Shown: piece after piece, positions 35,990-43,177 of the stretch
Position numbering within the stretch: position 1 is the stretch's first letter
Layout: each line of letters opens with the position of its first letter
DNA from: Deltaproteobacteria bacterium
GTDB taxonomy: Bacteria > Myxococcota_A > Polyangia > GCA-2747355 > JADLHG01
DNA length: 64,000 nt
NCBI GenBank assembly: GCA_020848905.1
Contig: JADLHG010000004.1
Coordinates: forward strand, 248,001-312,000
Direction: 5' to 3'
The notes under the pieces: model-generated
What the model was told of the DNA's origin: nothing
The model's input: the letters and a program-made list of their open reading frames with translations, nothing else
The model's database searches: none
Made by a program: the position numbers and the translations under genes

Positions 35990-36804
35990 GCGGATCGATG
36001 CGCTGCCGCGGTTCTTTCGTGGGTGCGGCGCTGCTCTGGTGGCTCGCCGGCTGCGGCACGAAGGCTCCGGTGGCTCCCGATCGCGGCGCGCGCGAGGGGG
36101 CGCTCGTGCTCAGCTCGGCGCCTTCGGGGGCGGCAGTGCTGGCCGACGGACGCACGCGCCTCGGCACCACGCCGTTGACCTTGACCCGACCCGACGGGAC
36201 CCGCCTGGCGCTCACCTTCGTCAAGGACGGCTACCAGGTGGTGCGGCGCTCGGAGCTCGTGGAGGCGGGGACGCGACGCGAGGTGCACGTGGGGCTGCGC
36301 ATCGAGGAGATCCCGGTGATCGTCACCTCGGGGGTCTTTCGCGGGGCGCGAATTCTTGTCGACGGGGAGGCGCGGGGCACGACCCCCGACCGTCTTAGCG
36401 TCCCGATCGGAGATCGTCGCCTCGAGGTGCGCAAGGACGGCTACCACCCCTTTCGGCAGCGGCTGGCCGTGCGGGCGGGGTCCAGCCCGACCGTGGAGGC
36501 CGATCTGGTTCCCGTGCGTCCGCGCGTTCCGCCTCCGGGGTGGCTGAGCGTGCGGAGCGACGGACGCGCGGAGGTTCGCCTGGATGGAAGGCGCGTGGGC
36601 GCCACGCCCGTCGAGCGGCTGCGGCTCACGCCGCGGTCCTACCGGCTGACGGTGGTGAGCCAGGAGGACGACGGTGGTGGGCGGGACGAGCGCGCGCTCG
36701 TGATCCGGGCGTCGGAGCACGAGGAGGTGGTGGTGGACTTCAAGGCGCGTGGGGGGAAGGGAGACGGGTCGGGTCCAGCTGGGATAGCCCCGGGATCCCC
36801 GTAG
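35986..36804 (+). CDS. lipoprotein with three PEGA-like domains
   Basis: The GTG at 35986 overlaps the gpsA stop (GTGA); an ATG at 35998 is an equally possible start and would shorten the protein from 272 to 268 aa. The signal peptide ends in the lipobox LAGC. Three PEGA-type repeats follow, each beginning with a small beta-strand and a V-x-x-D-G or L-D-G turn: around residues 38-95 (GAAVLADGRTRLGTTPLTL), 105-160 (ARILVDGEARGTTPDRL) and 180-250 (AEVRLDGRRVGATPVERL). PEGA domains are common in surface proteins of Myxococcota. Its 3' end overlaps the convergent membrane protein gene by 65 bp. Confidence 0.85.
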   Translation: MSGSMRCRGSFVGAALLWWLAGCGTKAPVAPDRGAREGALVLSSAPSGAAVLADGRTRLGTTPLTLTRPDGTRLALTFVKDGYQVVRRSELVEAGTRREVHVGLRIEEIPVIVTSGVFRGARILVDGEARGTTPDRLSVPIGDRRLEVRKDGYHPFRQRLAVRAGSSPTVEADLVPVRPRVPPPGWLSVRSDGRAEVRLDGRRVGATPVERLRLTPRSYRLTVVSQEDDGGGRDERALVIRASEHEEVVVDFKARGGKGDGSGPAGIAPGSP

Positions 36805-38269
36805 GACGAGGGCGCCAGGCCGCGAAGAAGCGCGCGAAGCCGTCGGGGGGGAGACCGGCCCAGGAGAGCTCCTTGAACCCGCGCGGGTCGGATCGGTCGT
36901 CCAGGCGCGCGACGTAGATCGCGCCCCCGGATCGCGCGACGTCCGTGATGCGCGCGCGGAGCGTGACCAGCGCGGGGGCGAGGCGGCGAGCGTCTCCGAC
37001 CAGATGGATGAGGGCGACGCGGGTCGGGGGCGCGCGCCGACTGAGCCCGATGAGCTCGTCCCAGCCGTGCCCCGGAGAGACCACGAGATCGCCGGTGCGC
37101 ACGGCCGCATCGACGCGCGCGGCGCGGTCCAGGTCCCGCCGGTCGAAGGCCGCGGGCCAGCCGAGGACGAGGTTCGCGACCGTCACGGCGACCGCCACGC
37201 CCCAGGCCACCGGCGACGCGGCGCGCGCGAGCCAGAGGATCAGCACGGGCAAGAGGAAGAGCCAGCGCTCCGTGTCCGACGGGTAGAAGAGCGTGCCAAA
37301 CGCGGCGAGCGGGACGACCCAGGCGAGGGAGAGCACGCGATCCAGGGGTGGGGCCTCGGGCCGCGGTGAGCGGCTCGCGCGCCAGAGCAACACCCCCCAG
37401 GCCGCGACCGCCGCGGCGGTCAGCAGGCCGACGCGGAGCAGGGACGCCTCGTACACATAGGGGACGAAGAGAAGGGACTTCGCGAGCCCCCAGCCGGCGA
37501 TGAGCGGCGCAGCGAGGGTCAACGGGTACGGGATGCCGTGGTCGGCTCCGCGGAGCCAGGCTGCCGCCCCCGGGAGGTCGGCGACGCCGTGGCGGTGGAG
37601 CAGCCAGGCGAGCGGGGCGAGGAAGGCGAGGGTTCCGATGCCGACGACGAAGAGCGCGCGGGCGAGGCGGCGACCGGGGGGGGCCGCGCGGACGAGGGTC
37701 AGCAGGACCGCTGGTGCGAGGAGCACGAGCGTCAGGTGGAGGAGCGCGGCCAGCGCAGCGAAGAGGGCTGCGAGGGCGGCGAAGAGCCGCGGACGACGGT
37801 CGTCGCTCGCGCGCGCGAGAGCCCAGAGCGTGGCGACGCAGCAGAGCGTGGCGGGGGCGTAGACCTCGAGTTCCTGCGCGGCCCGGGAGAAGGCGTGCGT
37901 GCCTCCGAGCAGGAACGTGGCGAAGAGGGCGCGCCCGGAGCCGACGCGGCGTCGCGCCAGGTCGAAGAAGAGGCCGAGGGCGAGGAGGGCGGCCACCACC
38001 GACAACCCTTGGAGCGGGCCCGCGAGCCCGAGGGGGGGACGGCCCGCCCACGGCTTCGCGGCGAGCCGGAGCAATGGCACGTAGAGCGGGTGGCCCGGGG
38101 AGAGTCCCGAGGAGGTGACCTGCTTCAGGTAGCCGATGCCGTCCCCGTTGACCGTCGCCGGCGCGAGCAGCCGGTACCAGAGCCCGAGGAGGGCGAGGAG
38201 GGCGAGGGCGGGAAGCGCGGCGCGCGCGCGGCGAGCTGTGGGGGTCGTCACGGTGAGCCCGGTGCGCAT
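36740..38269 (-). CDS. polytopic membrane protein, GT-C glycosyltransferase-like
   Basis: The protein is 509 aa from the ATG at 38269; a GTG six codons in is an alternative. It has about ten to twelve membrane helices and a soluble C-terminal region from about 400. A loop after the first helix has VNGDGIGYLKQVTSSGLSPGHP, with an acidic Asp-Gly-Asp-like position resembling the catalytic loop of GT-C/PMT-type transferases that use lipid-linked sugars. No firm family can be named. It is convergent with the PEGA lipoprotein gene, with a 65-bp antisense overlap, and divergent from the HDAC gene by 47 bp. Confidence 0.7.
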   Translation of the reverse strand: MRTGLTVTTPTARRARAALPALALLALLGLWYRLLAPATVNGDGIGYLKQVTSSGLSPGHPLYVPLLRLAAKPWAGRPPLGLAGPLQGLSVVAALLALGLFFDLARRRVGSGRALFATFLLGGTHAFSRAAQELEVYAPATLCCVATLWALARASDDRRPRLFAALAALFAALAALLHLTLVLLAPAVLLTLVRAAPPGRRLARALFVVGIGTLAFLAPLAWLLHRHGVADLPGAAAWLRGADHGIPYPLTLAAPLIAGWGLAKSLLFVPYVYEASLLRVGLLTAAAVAAWGVLLWRASRSPRPEAPPLDRVLSLAWVVPLAAFGTLFYPSDTERWLFLLPVLILWLARAASPVAWGVAVAVTVANLVLGWPAAFDRRDLDRAARVDAAVRTGDLVVSPGHGWDELIGLSRRAPPTRVALIHLVGDARRLAPALVTLRARITDVARSGGAIYVARLDDRSDPRGFKELSWAGLPPDGFARFFAAWRPRPTGIPGLSQLDPTRLPSPHAP

Positions 38270-38302
38270 TCTACTACGGTGGACGACTCCCACGGCCGAC
38301 CG

Positions 38303-38308
38303 TAGAAT
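38303..38308 (+). promoter_or_regulatory. -10 box (TAGAAT) of the HDAC-family gene
   Basis: TAGAAT ends 8 nt before the ATG at 38317. There is no Shine-Dalgarno sequence in the 8 nt that remain (all C/G), so the transcript is predicted to be leaderless or to have one or two extra bases. Confidence 0.4.
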
Positions 38309-38316
38309 CCCCCGCC

Positions 38317-39279
38317 ATGTCGGTGGGCCTGGTCTACGACGAACGCTTCCTCGGGCACGTGGCGCCGCCGGGGCACCCGGAGCGGCCTGCACGTCTGGAG
38401 GTCTGCGTTCGCGCGCTCAAGGAGCGTGGGCTGTGGGACCGCGTGGTCCACGTGCCGAGCCGGTCCGCGACGCGCGAGGAGGCGCTCCGGGTACACGATG
38501 CGGCGTACCTCGACGAGCTGGAGGCGTTGCGCGGGCAGCGAGGGTATCTGGACGCCGACACGTACTTCAGCGCTGGCACGGTCGAGGCGGCGTGGCACGC
38601 GGCGGGATCGGTGGTCGAGCTCGTGCAAGCCGTACGCGCTGGGCGACTGGGGCGTGGGGTGGCGCTGGTGCGTCCCCCCGGCCACCACGCGGAACGCGCC
38701 CGGGCGGGCGGATTCTGCGTGCTTGGCAACGTGGCCATCGCCGCGGCAGCCGCGCGCGAGGCCGGAGATCGGGTGGCGGTGGTGGACTTCGACGTGCACC
38801 ACGGCAACGGCACCCAGTCGGCGTTCTATCGCGACGGGCGAGTGCTCTTCGTCTCGCTGCACGAGTACGGCCCCGGCTTCTACCCCGGGAGCGGCGGCGC
38901 TGCGGAGCGCGGCGAGGGGGCGGGCCTCGGCGCCACGCTCAACGTCCCGCTCCCCGCGGGGATCGAGGCGGCCGACTACCTCGCCCTCGTGGACGGCCAG
39001 GTGGTTCCCGCGGTCGAAGCCTTTCGGCCCGATCTCCTCCTCGTCTCCGCAGGCTTCGACGGACACGTGCGGGATCCCCTCGGTGGCCTGTGCCTGGACG
39101 ACGATGGTCTGGCCGCCGTCTGCCAGCGGCTCGATCGGCTGGCGAATGCGCTCTGTGGCCGGCGCTGGGTCGCTGTTCTCGAGGGGGGCTACCACCTGGA
39201 AGCGCTCGCCACGGGCGTTTCGCGGCTCGTCGAGACGATGCTCTCCGAGGCGTCGTCGCTGGAAGGAACCTCCCCGTGA
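38317..39279 (+). CDS. histone deacetylase-family (AcuC/HDAC-like) deacetylase
   Basis: The protein is 320 aa. It has the class II HDAC-like order: PPGHPERPARLE near 17-27, LVRPPGHHAE with the catalytic His pair at 123-124, VVDFDVHHGNGTQ with zinc ligands Asp159 and His161, SLHEYGPGFYPGSG, and VSAGFDGHVRDPLGG with the third zinc ligand Asp; a Tyr-containing EGGYHLEAL loop follows. It should hydrolyse acetyl-lysine or related acetyl-amines in the cytosol. Its stop overlaps the start of a pseudokinase gene (GTGA), pointing to joint regulation. Confidence 0.94.
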   Translation: MSVGLVYDERFLGHVAPPGHPERPARLEVCVRALKERGLWDRVVHVPSRSATREEALRVHDAAYLDELEALRGQRGYLDADTYFSAGTVEAAWHAAGSVVELVQAVRAGRLGRGVALVRPPGHHAERARAGGFCVLGNVAIAAAAAREAGDRVAVVDFDVHHGNGTQSAFYRDGRVLFVSLHEYGPGFYPGSGGAAERGEGAGLGATLNVPLPAGIEAADYLALVDGQVVPAVEAFRPDLLLVSAGFDGHVRDPLGGLCLDDDGLAAVCQRLDRLANALCGRRWVAVLEGGYHLEALATGVSRLVETMLSEASSLEGTSP

Positions 39280-40772
39280 ACGTCAGCCTGCTGCACCAGC
39301 GCTACCAGCCCCTCCGACTCGTCGCGACCGGCCCCTACGGCGAGGTGCAACTCGCCCGCCAGGTCGGCGCTTCGGGCCTTGGTCGGGAGGTCACGCTCAA
39401 GCGCGTCAGCTCCGCCCTGAGCGGCGATCCCCGAGGTGGGCCGGCGTTCCTCGAACAGATGGCGCTGGCCGTGCGACTCACGCATCCCAACGTGGCTGCG
39501 ATCTACGACCTGCTCGAGGAGCCCGAGGGCTACGTGATCGTCTCCGAGCACGTGCGCGGCGTGGACCTGGGCCTCGTCGGTCAGGCGCTTCACGGAGCGG
39601 GGCGAACGCTCCCTTTCGAGCATTGCGTGACGGTGGGGCTAGCCCTGCTCGAGGCGCTCAGGCACGCCCATCATCTGCCGGCGGAGGAGGGGGCCGACTC
39701 GGGGATGGTGCACGGCGGCCTGGCACCGACCAACGTGCTCGTCAGCTACGAGGGGGCGGTGAAGGTGACCGACTTCGGCCTGGCGCAGGCCCAGGTGCTC
39801 CTCGACGACGCGGCGACCGTGCCGGACCGGCGCGCCCCCTACCTTTCTCCGGAGCTGGCCGAGGGGCGTCTCCTCGAGCCGTCGTCTGACCTCTTCAGCG
39901 TCGGCGCCATCCTTTACGAGCTGGCCGTGGGACAGCCGGCCTTTCGCGCCGCGAGTCTCGAGGAGCTTCGTCGCGCCGTTCGTCGCTCCGCGCCGCCGCC
40001 GACCTACGCTCGCGCGGGGTTCCCGGCCGACCTCGAGCAGATCCTGATGCGGGCCCTCGAGCGCCTGCCGGAGGAGCGCTACCACCACGCCGAGGCGATG
40101 GAGGAGGCCCTCGAGCGCTTCGCCGACGAAGCGGGACTCCGTCGGTCGCCGCTGCGGCTCGGACGCTTCCTCCGGCAGCTCATGGGGGTGGCCGAAGGCG
40201 AGATCCTTCAGGTCGTGGACACCGAGGAGCAAGAGGAACGCGCGGGCCGCGGGAGCGACGAGCTGGTCTTCGACTGGGACGGTACCGGCGACGAGGCGGC
40301 CTCTCCCGGCGAGGAGCCTACCGGGGCGCGTCGCGCGCCCGTCGTTCGAGAAGAGGAAGAGGCCGAGACGGTCGAGCTTCAGGCCCGCGACGCGCTGGAG
40401 GCGGACGAACCGCCGGGGCCCTTGCGCGTCGACCAGACGCAGCTCGTCAGCGAGGAACAGGTCGAGGAGGAGCTCGAGCTGGACGGCGGGGACTTCCTCG
40501 GGGGAGGTCTCGCGGAGGCGCTCGGAGAGCCGCTCGGGCACCAGAGCCTGGAGGAACTCGAGGAGGTGGACGAGCTCGAGGAGGCCGAGGAGGGCGCCGA
40601 GCTGCGCGCGGCCCTGGCGGACCTGGCGGCGCTGCGGCACGACGCCCGGTCGGACGCAGCGGGCTCGGAGGCCGACGGTGAGGCCGCTCGCCGGGCGCGG
40701 AGCGAGGAGGCGACGGCGGCCTCGCGCCCCCCTGGTCCGCCCCCGCAGCCCGGTCGGCGGGGCTCCAGTTGA
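39276..40772 (+). CDS. Ser/Thr kinase-like protein lacking the catalytic Asp (predicted pseudokinase)
   Basis: The protein is 498 aa with a GTG start that overlaps the HDAC stop. The kinase fold spans about 10-280. The ATP-anchoring Lys42 (VTLKRV), DFG at 166-168 and APYLSPELAEG are kept, but the catalytic loop reads VHGGLAPTNVL: HRD is HGG, so the proton-accepting Asp is Gly148, and the following Lys is Ala150. The glycine loop is also reduced (GPYGEV). The C-terminal 200 residues are a highly acidic, Glu-rich unstructured tail. It probably binds nucleotide or protein without phosphorylating, perhaps controlling the deacetylase encoded with it. Confidence 0.88.
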   Translation: MNVSLLHQRYQPLRLVATGPYGEVQLARQVGASGLGREVTLKRVSSALSGDPRGGPAFLEQMALAVRLTHPNVAAIYDLLEEPEGYVIVSEHVRGVDLGLVGQALHGAGRTLPFEHCVTVGLALLEALRHAHHLPAEEGADSGMVHGGLAPTNVLVSYEGAVKVTDFGLAQAQVLLDDAATVPDRRAPYLSPELAEGRLLEPSSDLFSVGAILYELAVGQPAFRAASLEELRRAVRRSAPPPTYARAGFPADLEQILMRALERLPEERYHHAEAMEEALERFADEAGLRRSPLRLGRFLRQLMGVAEGEILQVVDTEEQEERAGRGSDELVFDWDGTGDEAASPGEEPTGARRAPVVREEEEAETVELQARDALEADEPPGPLRVDQTQLVSEEQVEEELELDGGDFLGGGLAEALGEPLGHQSLEELEEVDELEEAEEGAELRAALADLAALRHDARSDAAGSEADGEAARRARSEEATAASRPPGPPPQPGRRGSS

Positions 40773-40821
40773 GACCCCCGCTGGACGCGCCTGCGGCGTT
40801 GACGCGCGCGGCCGGGATTGG

Positions 40822-40827
40822 TAGCAT
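40822..40827 (+). promoter_or_regulatory. -10 box (TAGCAT) of the Thg1-like gene
   Basis: TAGCAT ends 9 nt before the GTG at 40837 and no Shine-Dalgarno sequence lies between. A start of transcription 6-7 nt downstream would leave only 2-3 nt of leader. Confidence 0.35.
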
Positions 40828-40836
40828 CATTTCCCT

Positions 40837-41547
40837 GTGAATTCTGCCCTCTTAGACCGCTTACGTGGATATAGGGTGCCGAGCGAGACGCCCGTCGCGC
40901 CCGGGCACTTCCTCGTGGCGCGGCTCGAGGGCGTCGACTTCGAAGGGCTCTTTCGCTCGCCGGACTTCGACTTCCACCGGCCGTTCGACGCGCGCTTCGC
41001 GAAGATGATGGTGCGCACGGCGTCTCACCTGCTCGGTGGGGACGCCTGCGGGAAGTACGCCTTCACGGAGCACTCGGAGATCTCGGTGCTGCTCGAACGC
41101 CGCGTGGTGGCTGCGCGTTGGCGCGAGGCCTCCGAGCTCCAGTGTTTTCTCGTGGCGCTCGCCTCGACCAAGATGAGCCTCCAGGTGGAAGGAGAGGCGA
41201 TCTTCGGTTGCCGCCTCTACGCCTTCCCCACCCCCGACCTCGTCGTGGCGTACTTCCTCTGGCGACAGCAGGAGGCGAATCTGCGCGCGCTCGACAGCTA
41301 CTGCAGCTTCGTGCTGTCGCGCGACCACACGCCACCCGAGAAGGTGGCGAAGCTCCTCGAGGGCCTGGGACCACGCGAGAAAGAGGAGGTCCTGCGCCAG
41401 AACGACATCGAGTATACGCACGTGCCCCCATGGCAGCGTTCGGGCGCTGCGGTCCGCCTGACCGACAACGGGAGTCGCGTGGCCGTGGAAGCCAACCTTC
41501 CGAGCGACGCGGAGTACGCGCCCTACCTGCAGCAGTATCTCGAATAG
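40837..41547 (+). CDS. tRNA(His) guanylyltransferase-like (Thg1-like) protein with altered metal ligands
   Basis: The protein is 236 aa with a GTG start. The alignment by eye with Thg1 is continuous: LVARLEGVDFEGLF (R-x-D-G-x-x-F region), HRPFDARFAKMM (KPND region), KYAFTEHSEISVLLE (SDEYSF region), FGCRLYAFPT, YFLWRQQEANLRALDSYC, LEGLGPREKEEVLRQNDIEY and a final KxG-like WQRSGAAV. In active Thg1 the first metal Asp lies in RxDG and the second in SDE. Here these are Glu31 and Ser80, with Glu81 kept. Thg1-like proteins add nucleotides 3'-to-5' to tRNA ends; this one may be altered or inactive. Confidence 0.85.
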   Translation: MNSALLDRLRGYRVPSETPVAPGHFLVARLEGVDFEGLFRSPDFDFHRPFDARFAKMMVRTASHLLGGDACGKYAFTEHSEISVLLERRVVAARWREASELQCFLVALASTKMSLQVEGEAIFGCRLYAFPTPDLVVAYFLWRQQEANLRALDSYCSFVLSRDHTPPEKVAKLLEGLGPREKEEVLRQNDIEYTHVPPWQRSGAAVRLTDNGSRVAVEANLPSDAEYAPYLQQYLE

Positions 41548-41569
41548 GTGCGTCGGGGGGGTCAAGGCG

Positions 41570-43123
41570 ATGCAGACGACTCGGCGCCGCGTGATGGGCC
41601 AGCTCCTCGTGCAGCGTGGAGTCCTCACGCCCCAGCAACTCGGCCAGGTGCTCGAGGTCCAGGGGCGTAGCGACCAGCGGCTGGCCAGCCTCTGCCTGGC
41701 GCGCGGTCTGGCCTCGGAGGACGCGCTGCTCGGTCCGCTCTCGGAACAGAAGGGGGTGCCGGGTGTGGCGCTCGCGCGAGTGGTCATCCCGCTCGCGGCA
41801 CTCGATGCCGTGGCGCCGGCGCTGGCTACCGAGCGCTGCATCTTGCCGCTGCGCATGGATGCGGATCGGGTCTTCGTGGCGGTGGCCGATCCGGAGGATG
41901 AAGGAGTCCTCGCGGAGATCGCGTTTCTCAACGGGCGGCAGGTCATGCCGGCCGTGGCGCTGCGTGGCCCGCTCCGGCAGACCATCGACGTGGCCTACGG
42001 GGCCAAGCGGCGGGGAGAGCTCGAGTACCGTGGGCCTCTGGCTACCGACGCGGACTCGGCTTCGGCGCCGCTCCCGTTCGTCTACCCCGACGGCGCGTCG
42101 CACATCCCGCCGGCACTCATCTCGCCGCCCTTCTTCGACCTCGCCGGTGACCTGGACGAGGACCACGAGGCGATCCTCGTCGACCTGGACGGGATGGATG
42201 AGAGCGGCGACATCGAGGTGCAGAGCGGTATGTTCGAGCTGCCACCCACCGGGCCCGCGCTGTCGCTGCGGCCGACTCAGCCCGACGAGCCGGCGGCCAG
42301 GACGCCGGAGGTGGTGCCCGACGAGAGCGAACTCCCCGAAGGGGAAACGCCCCCTCGGCGCGCACTGCGAGTGTTGCTCGTCGACGACGACGAGGAGCTC
42401 CTGCGGCTCATGGCCCGGCTGCTACGCGGCCGCGGCCTCCAGGTGGAGGAGACGCGACGCGGGCTCGAGGCGCTCGCGGCGGTGAAGGCCAACCCGCCCG
42501 ACCTGATCGTGCTCGACGCCATGCTTCCGGAGCTGCACGGGTTCGACATCTGCCGGAAGCTGAAATCCAGCGAGCGGTACGGCCAGATCCCCATCATCAT
42601 GGTGTCGTCCGTCTACCGAGGGTGGCGCATCGCGCAGGACCTCAAGGACAGCTACGGGGTGGAGGTCTTTCTAGAGAAGCCGTTCAAGATCAACGCGCTC
42701 TGGACGGCCGTGGAGCGCGTGCTCAGCAGCCGCAGCCGGCGGCCGGTGGCCGACGCGGGGATGACGCAGAGCGCGGAGCGGGCCTATCGAGAGGGGCTCG
42801 CCCGCCACCGCGACGGGGACCTGGATGGCGCCATCGCTAGCCTGCGGGAGGGGATCCGCATCGACCCGTTTTCTCCCAAGCTGCACCTTCAACTCGGTGT
42901 CCTCTATTTGAAGAAGCGCATGGTGTATCAGGCCATGCACGCCTTCGAGGAGGCCGTGACTCTGGACCCGACGATGTTCTCGGCCCTGCGCAGTCTGGCC
43001 GTGCTCTATCAGCGGCGAGGGTTCAAGAACAACGCCATCGACATGTGGGAACGAGCCCTGCATCATAGTCCGGACGAAGAAACCGGCGAGCAGATCAGGC
43101 GTCATCTGCTAACGTTGCTCTAG
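41570..43123 (+). CDS. MshEN-like, REC and TPR fusion protein
   Basis: The protein is 517 aa. Residues about 5-150 match the N-terminal domain of GspE/PilB/MshE ATPases (LGQLLVQRGVLTPQQLGQVLEVQ, then LCLARGLASEDALLGPLSEQKGVPG), which in MshE binds cyclic di-GMP. A linker with acidic stretches follows. A receiver domain (about 265-385) has DDDEE, phospho-acceptor Asp316 in LDAMLPELHG and EKPF. The last 110 residues are TPR repeats (ERAYREGLARHRDGDLDGAIAS). No ATPase domain is present, so it is a regulator rather than a secretion motor. It is 22 bp after the Thg1-like gene. Confidence 0.87.
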   Translation: MQTTRRRVMGQLLVQRGVLTPQQLGQVLEVQGRSDQRLASLCLARGLASEDALLGPLSEQKGVPGVALARVVIPLAALDAVAPALATERCILPLRMDADRVFVAVADPEDEGVLAEIAFLNGRQVMPAVALRGPLRQTIDVAYGAKRRGELEYRGPLATDADSASAPLPFVYPDGASHIPPALISPPFFDLAGDLDEDHEAILVDLDGMDESGDIEVQSGMFELPPTGPALSLRPTQPDEPAARTPEVVPDESELPEGETPPRRALRVLLVDDDEELLRLMARLLRGRGLQVEETRRGLEALAAVKANPPDLIVLDAMLPELHGFDICRKLKSSERYGQIPIIMVSSVYRGWRIAQDLKDSYGVEVFLEKPFKINALWTAVERVLSSRSRRPVADAGMTQSAERAYREGLARHRDGDLDGAIASLREGIRIDPFSPKLHLQLGVLYLKKRMVYQAMHAFEEAVTLDPTMFSALRSLAVLYQRRGFKNNAIDMWERALHHSPDEETGEQIRRHLLTLL

Positions 43124-43177
43124 CCCGTCGGGATGGCTAGGGTGTTCCTTCGCCCCATCGCGTAGGCTCCGAGGGAC

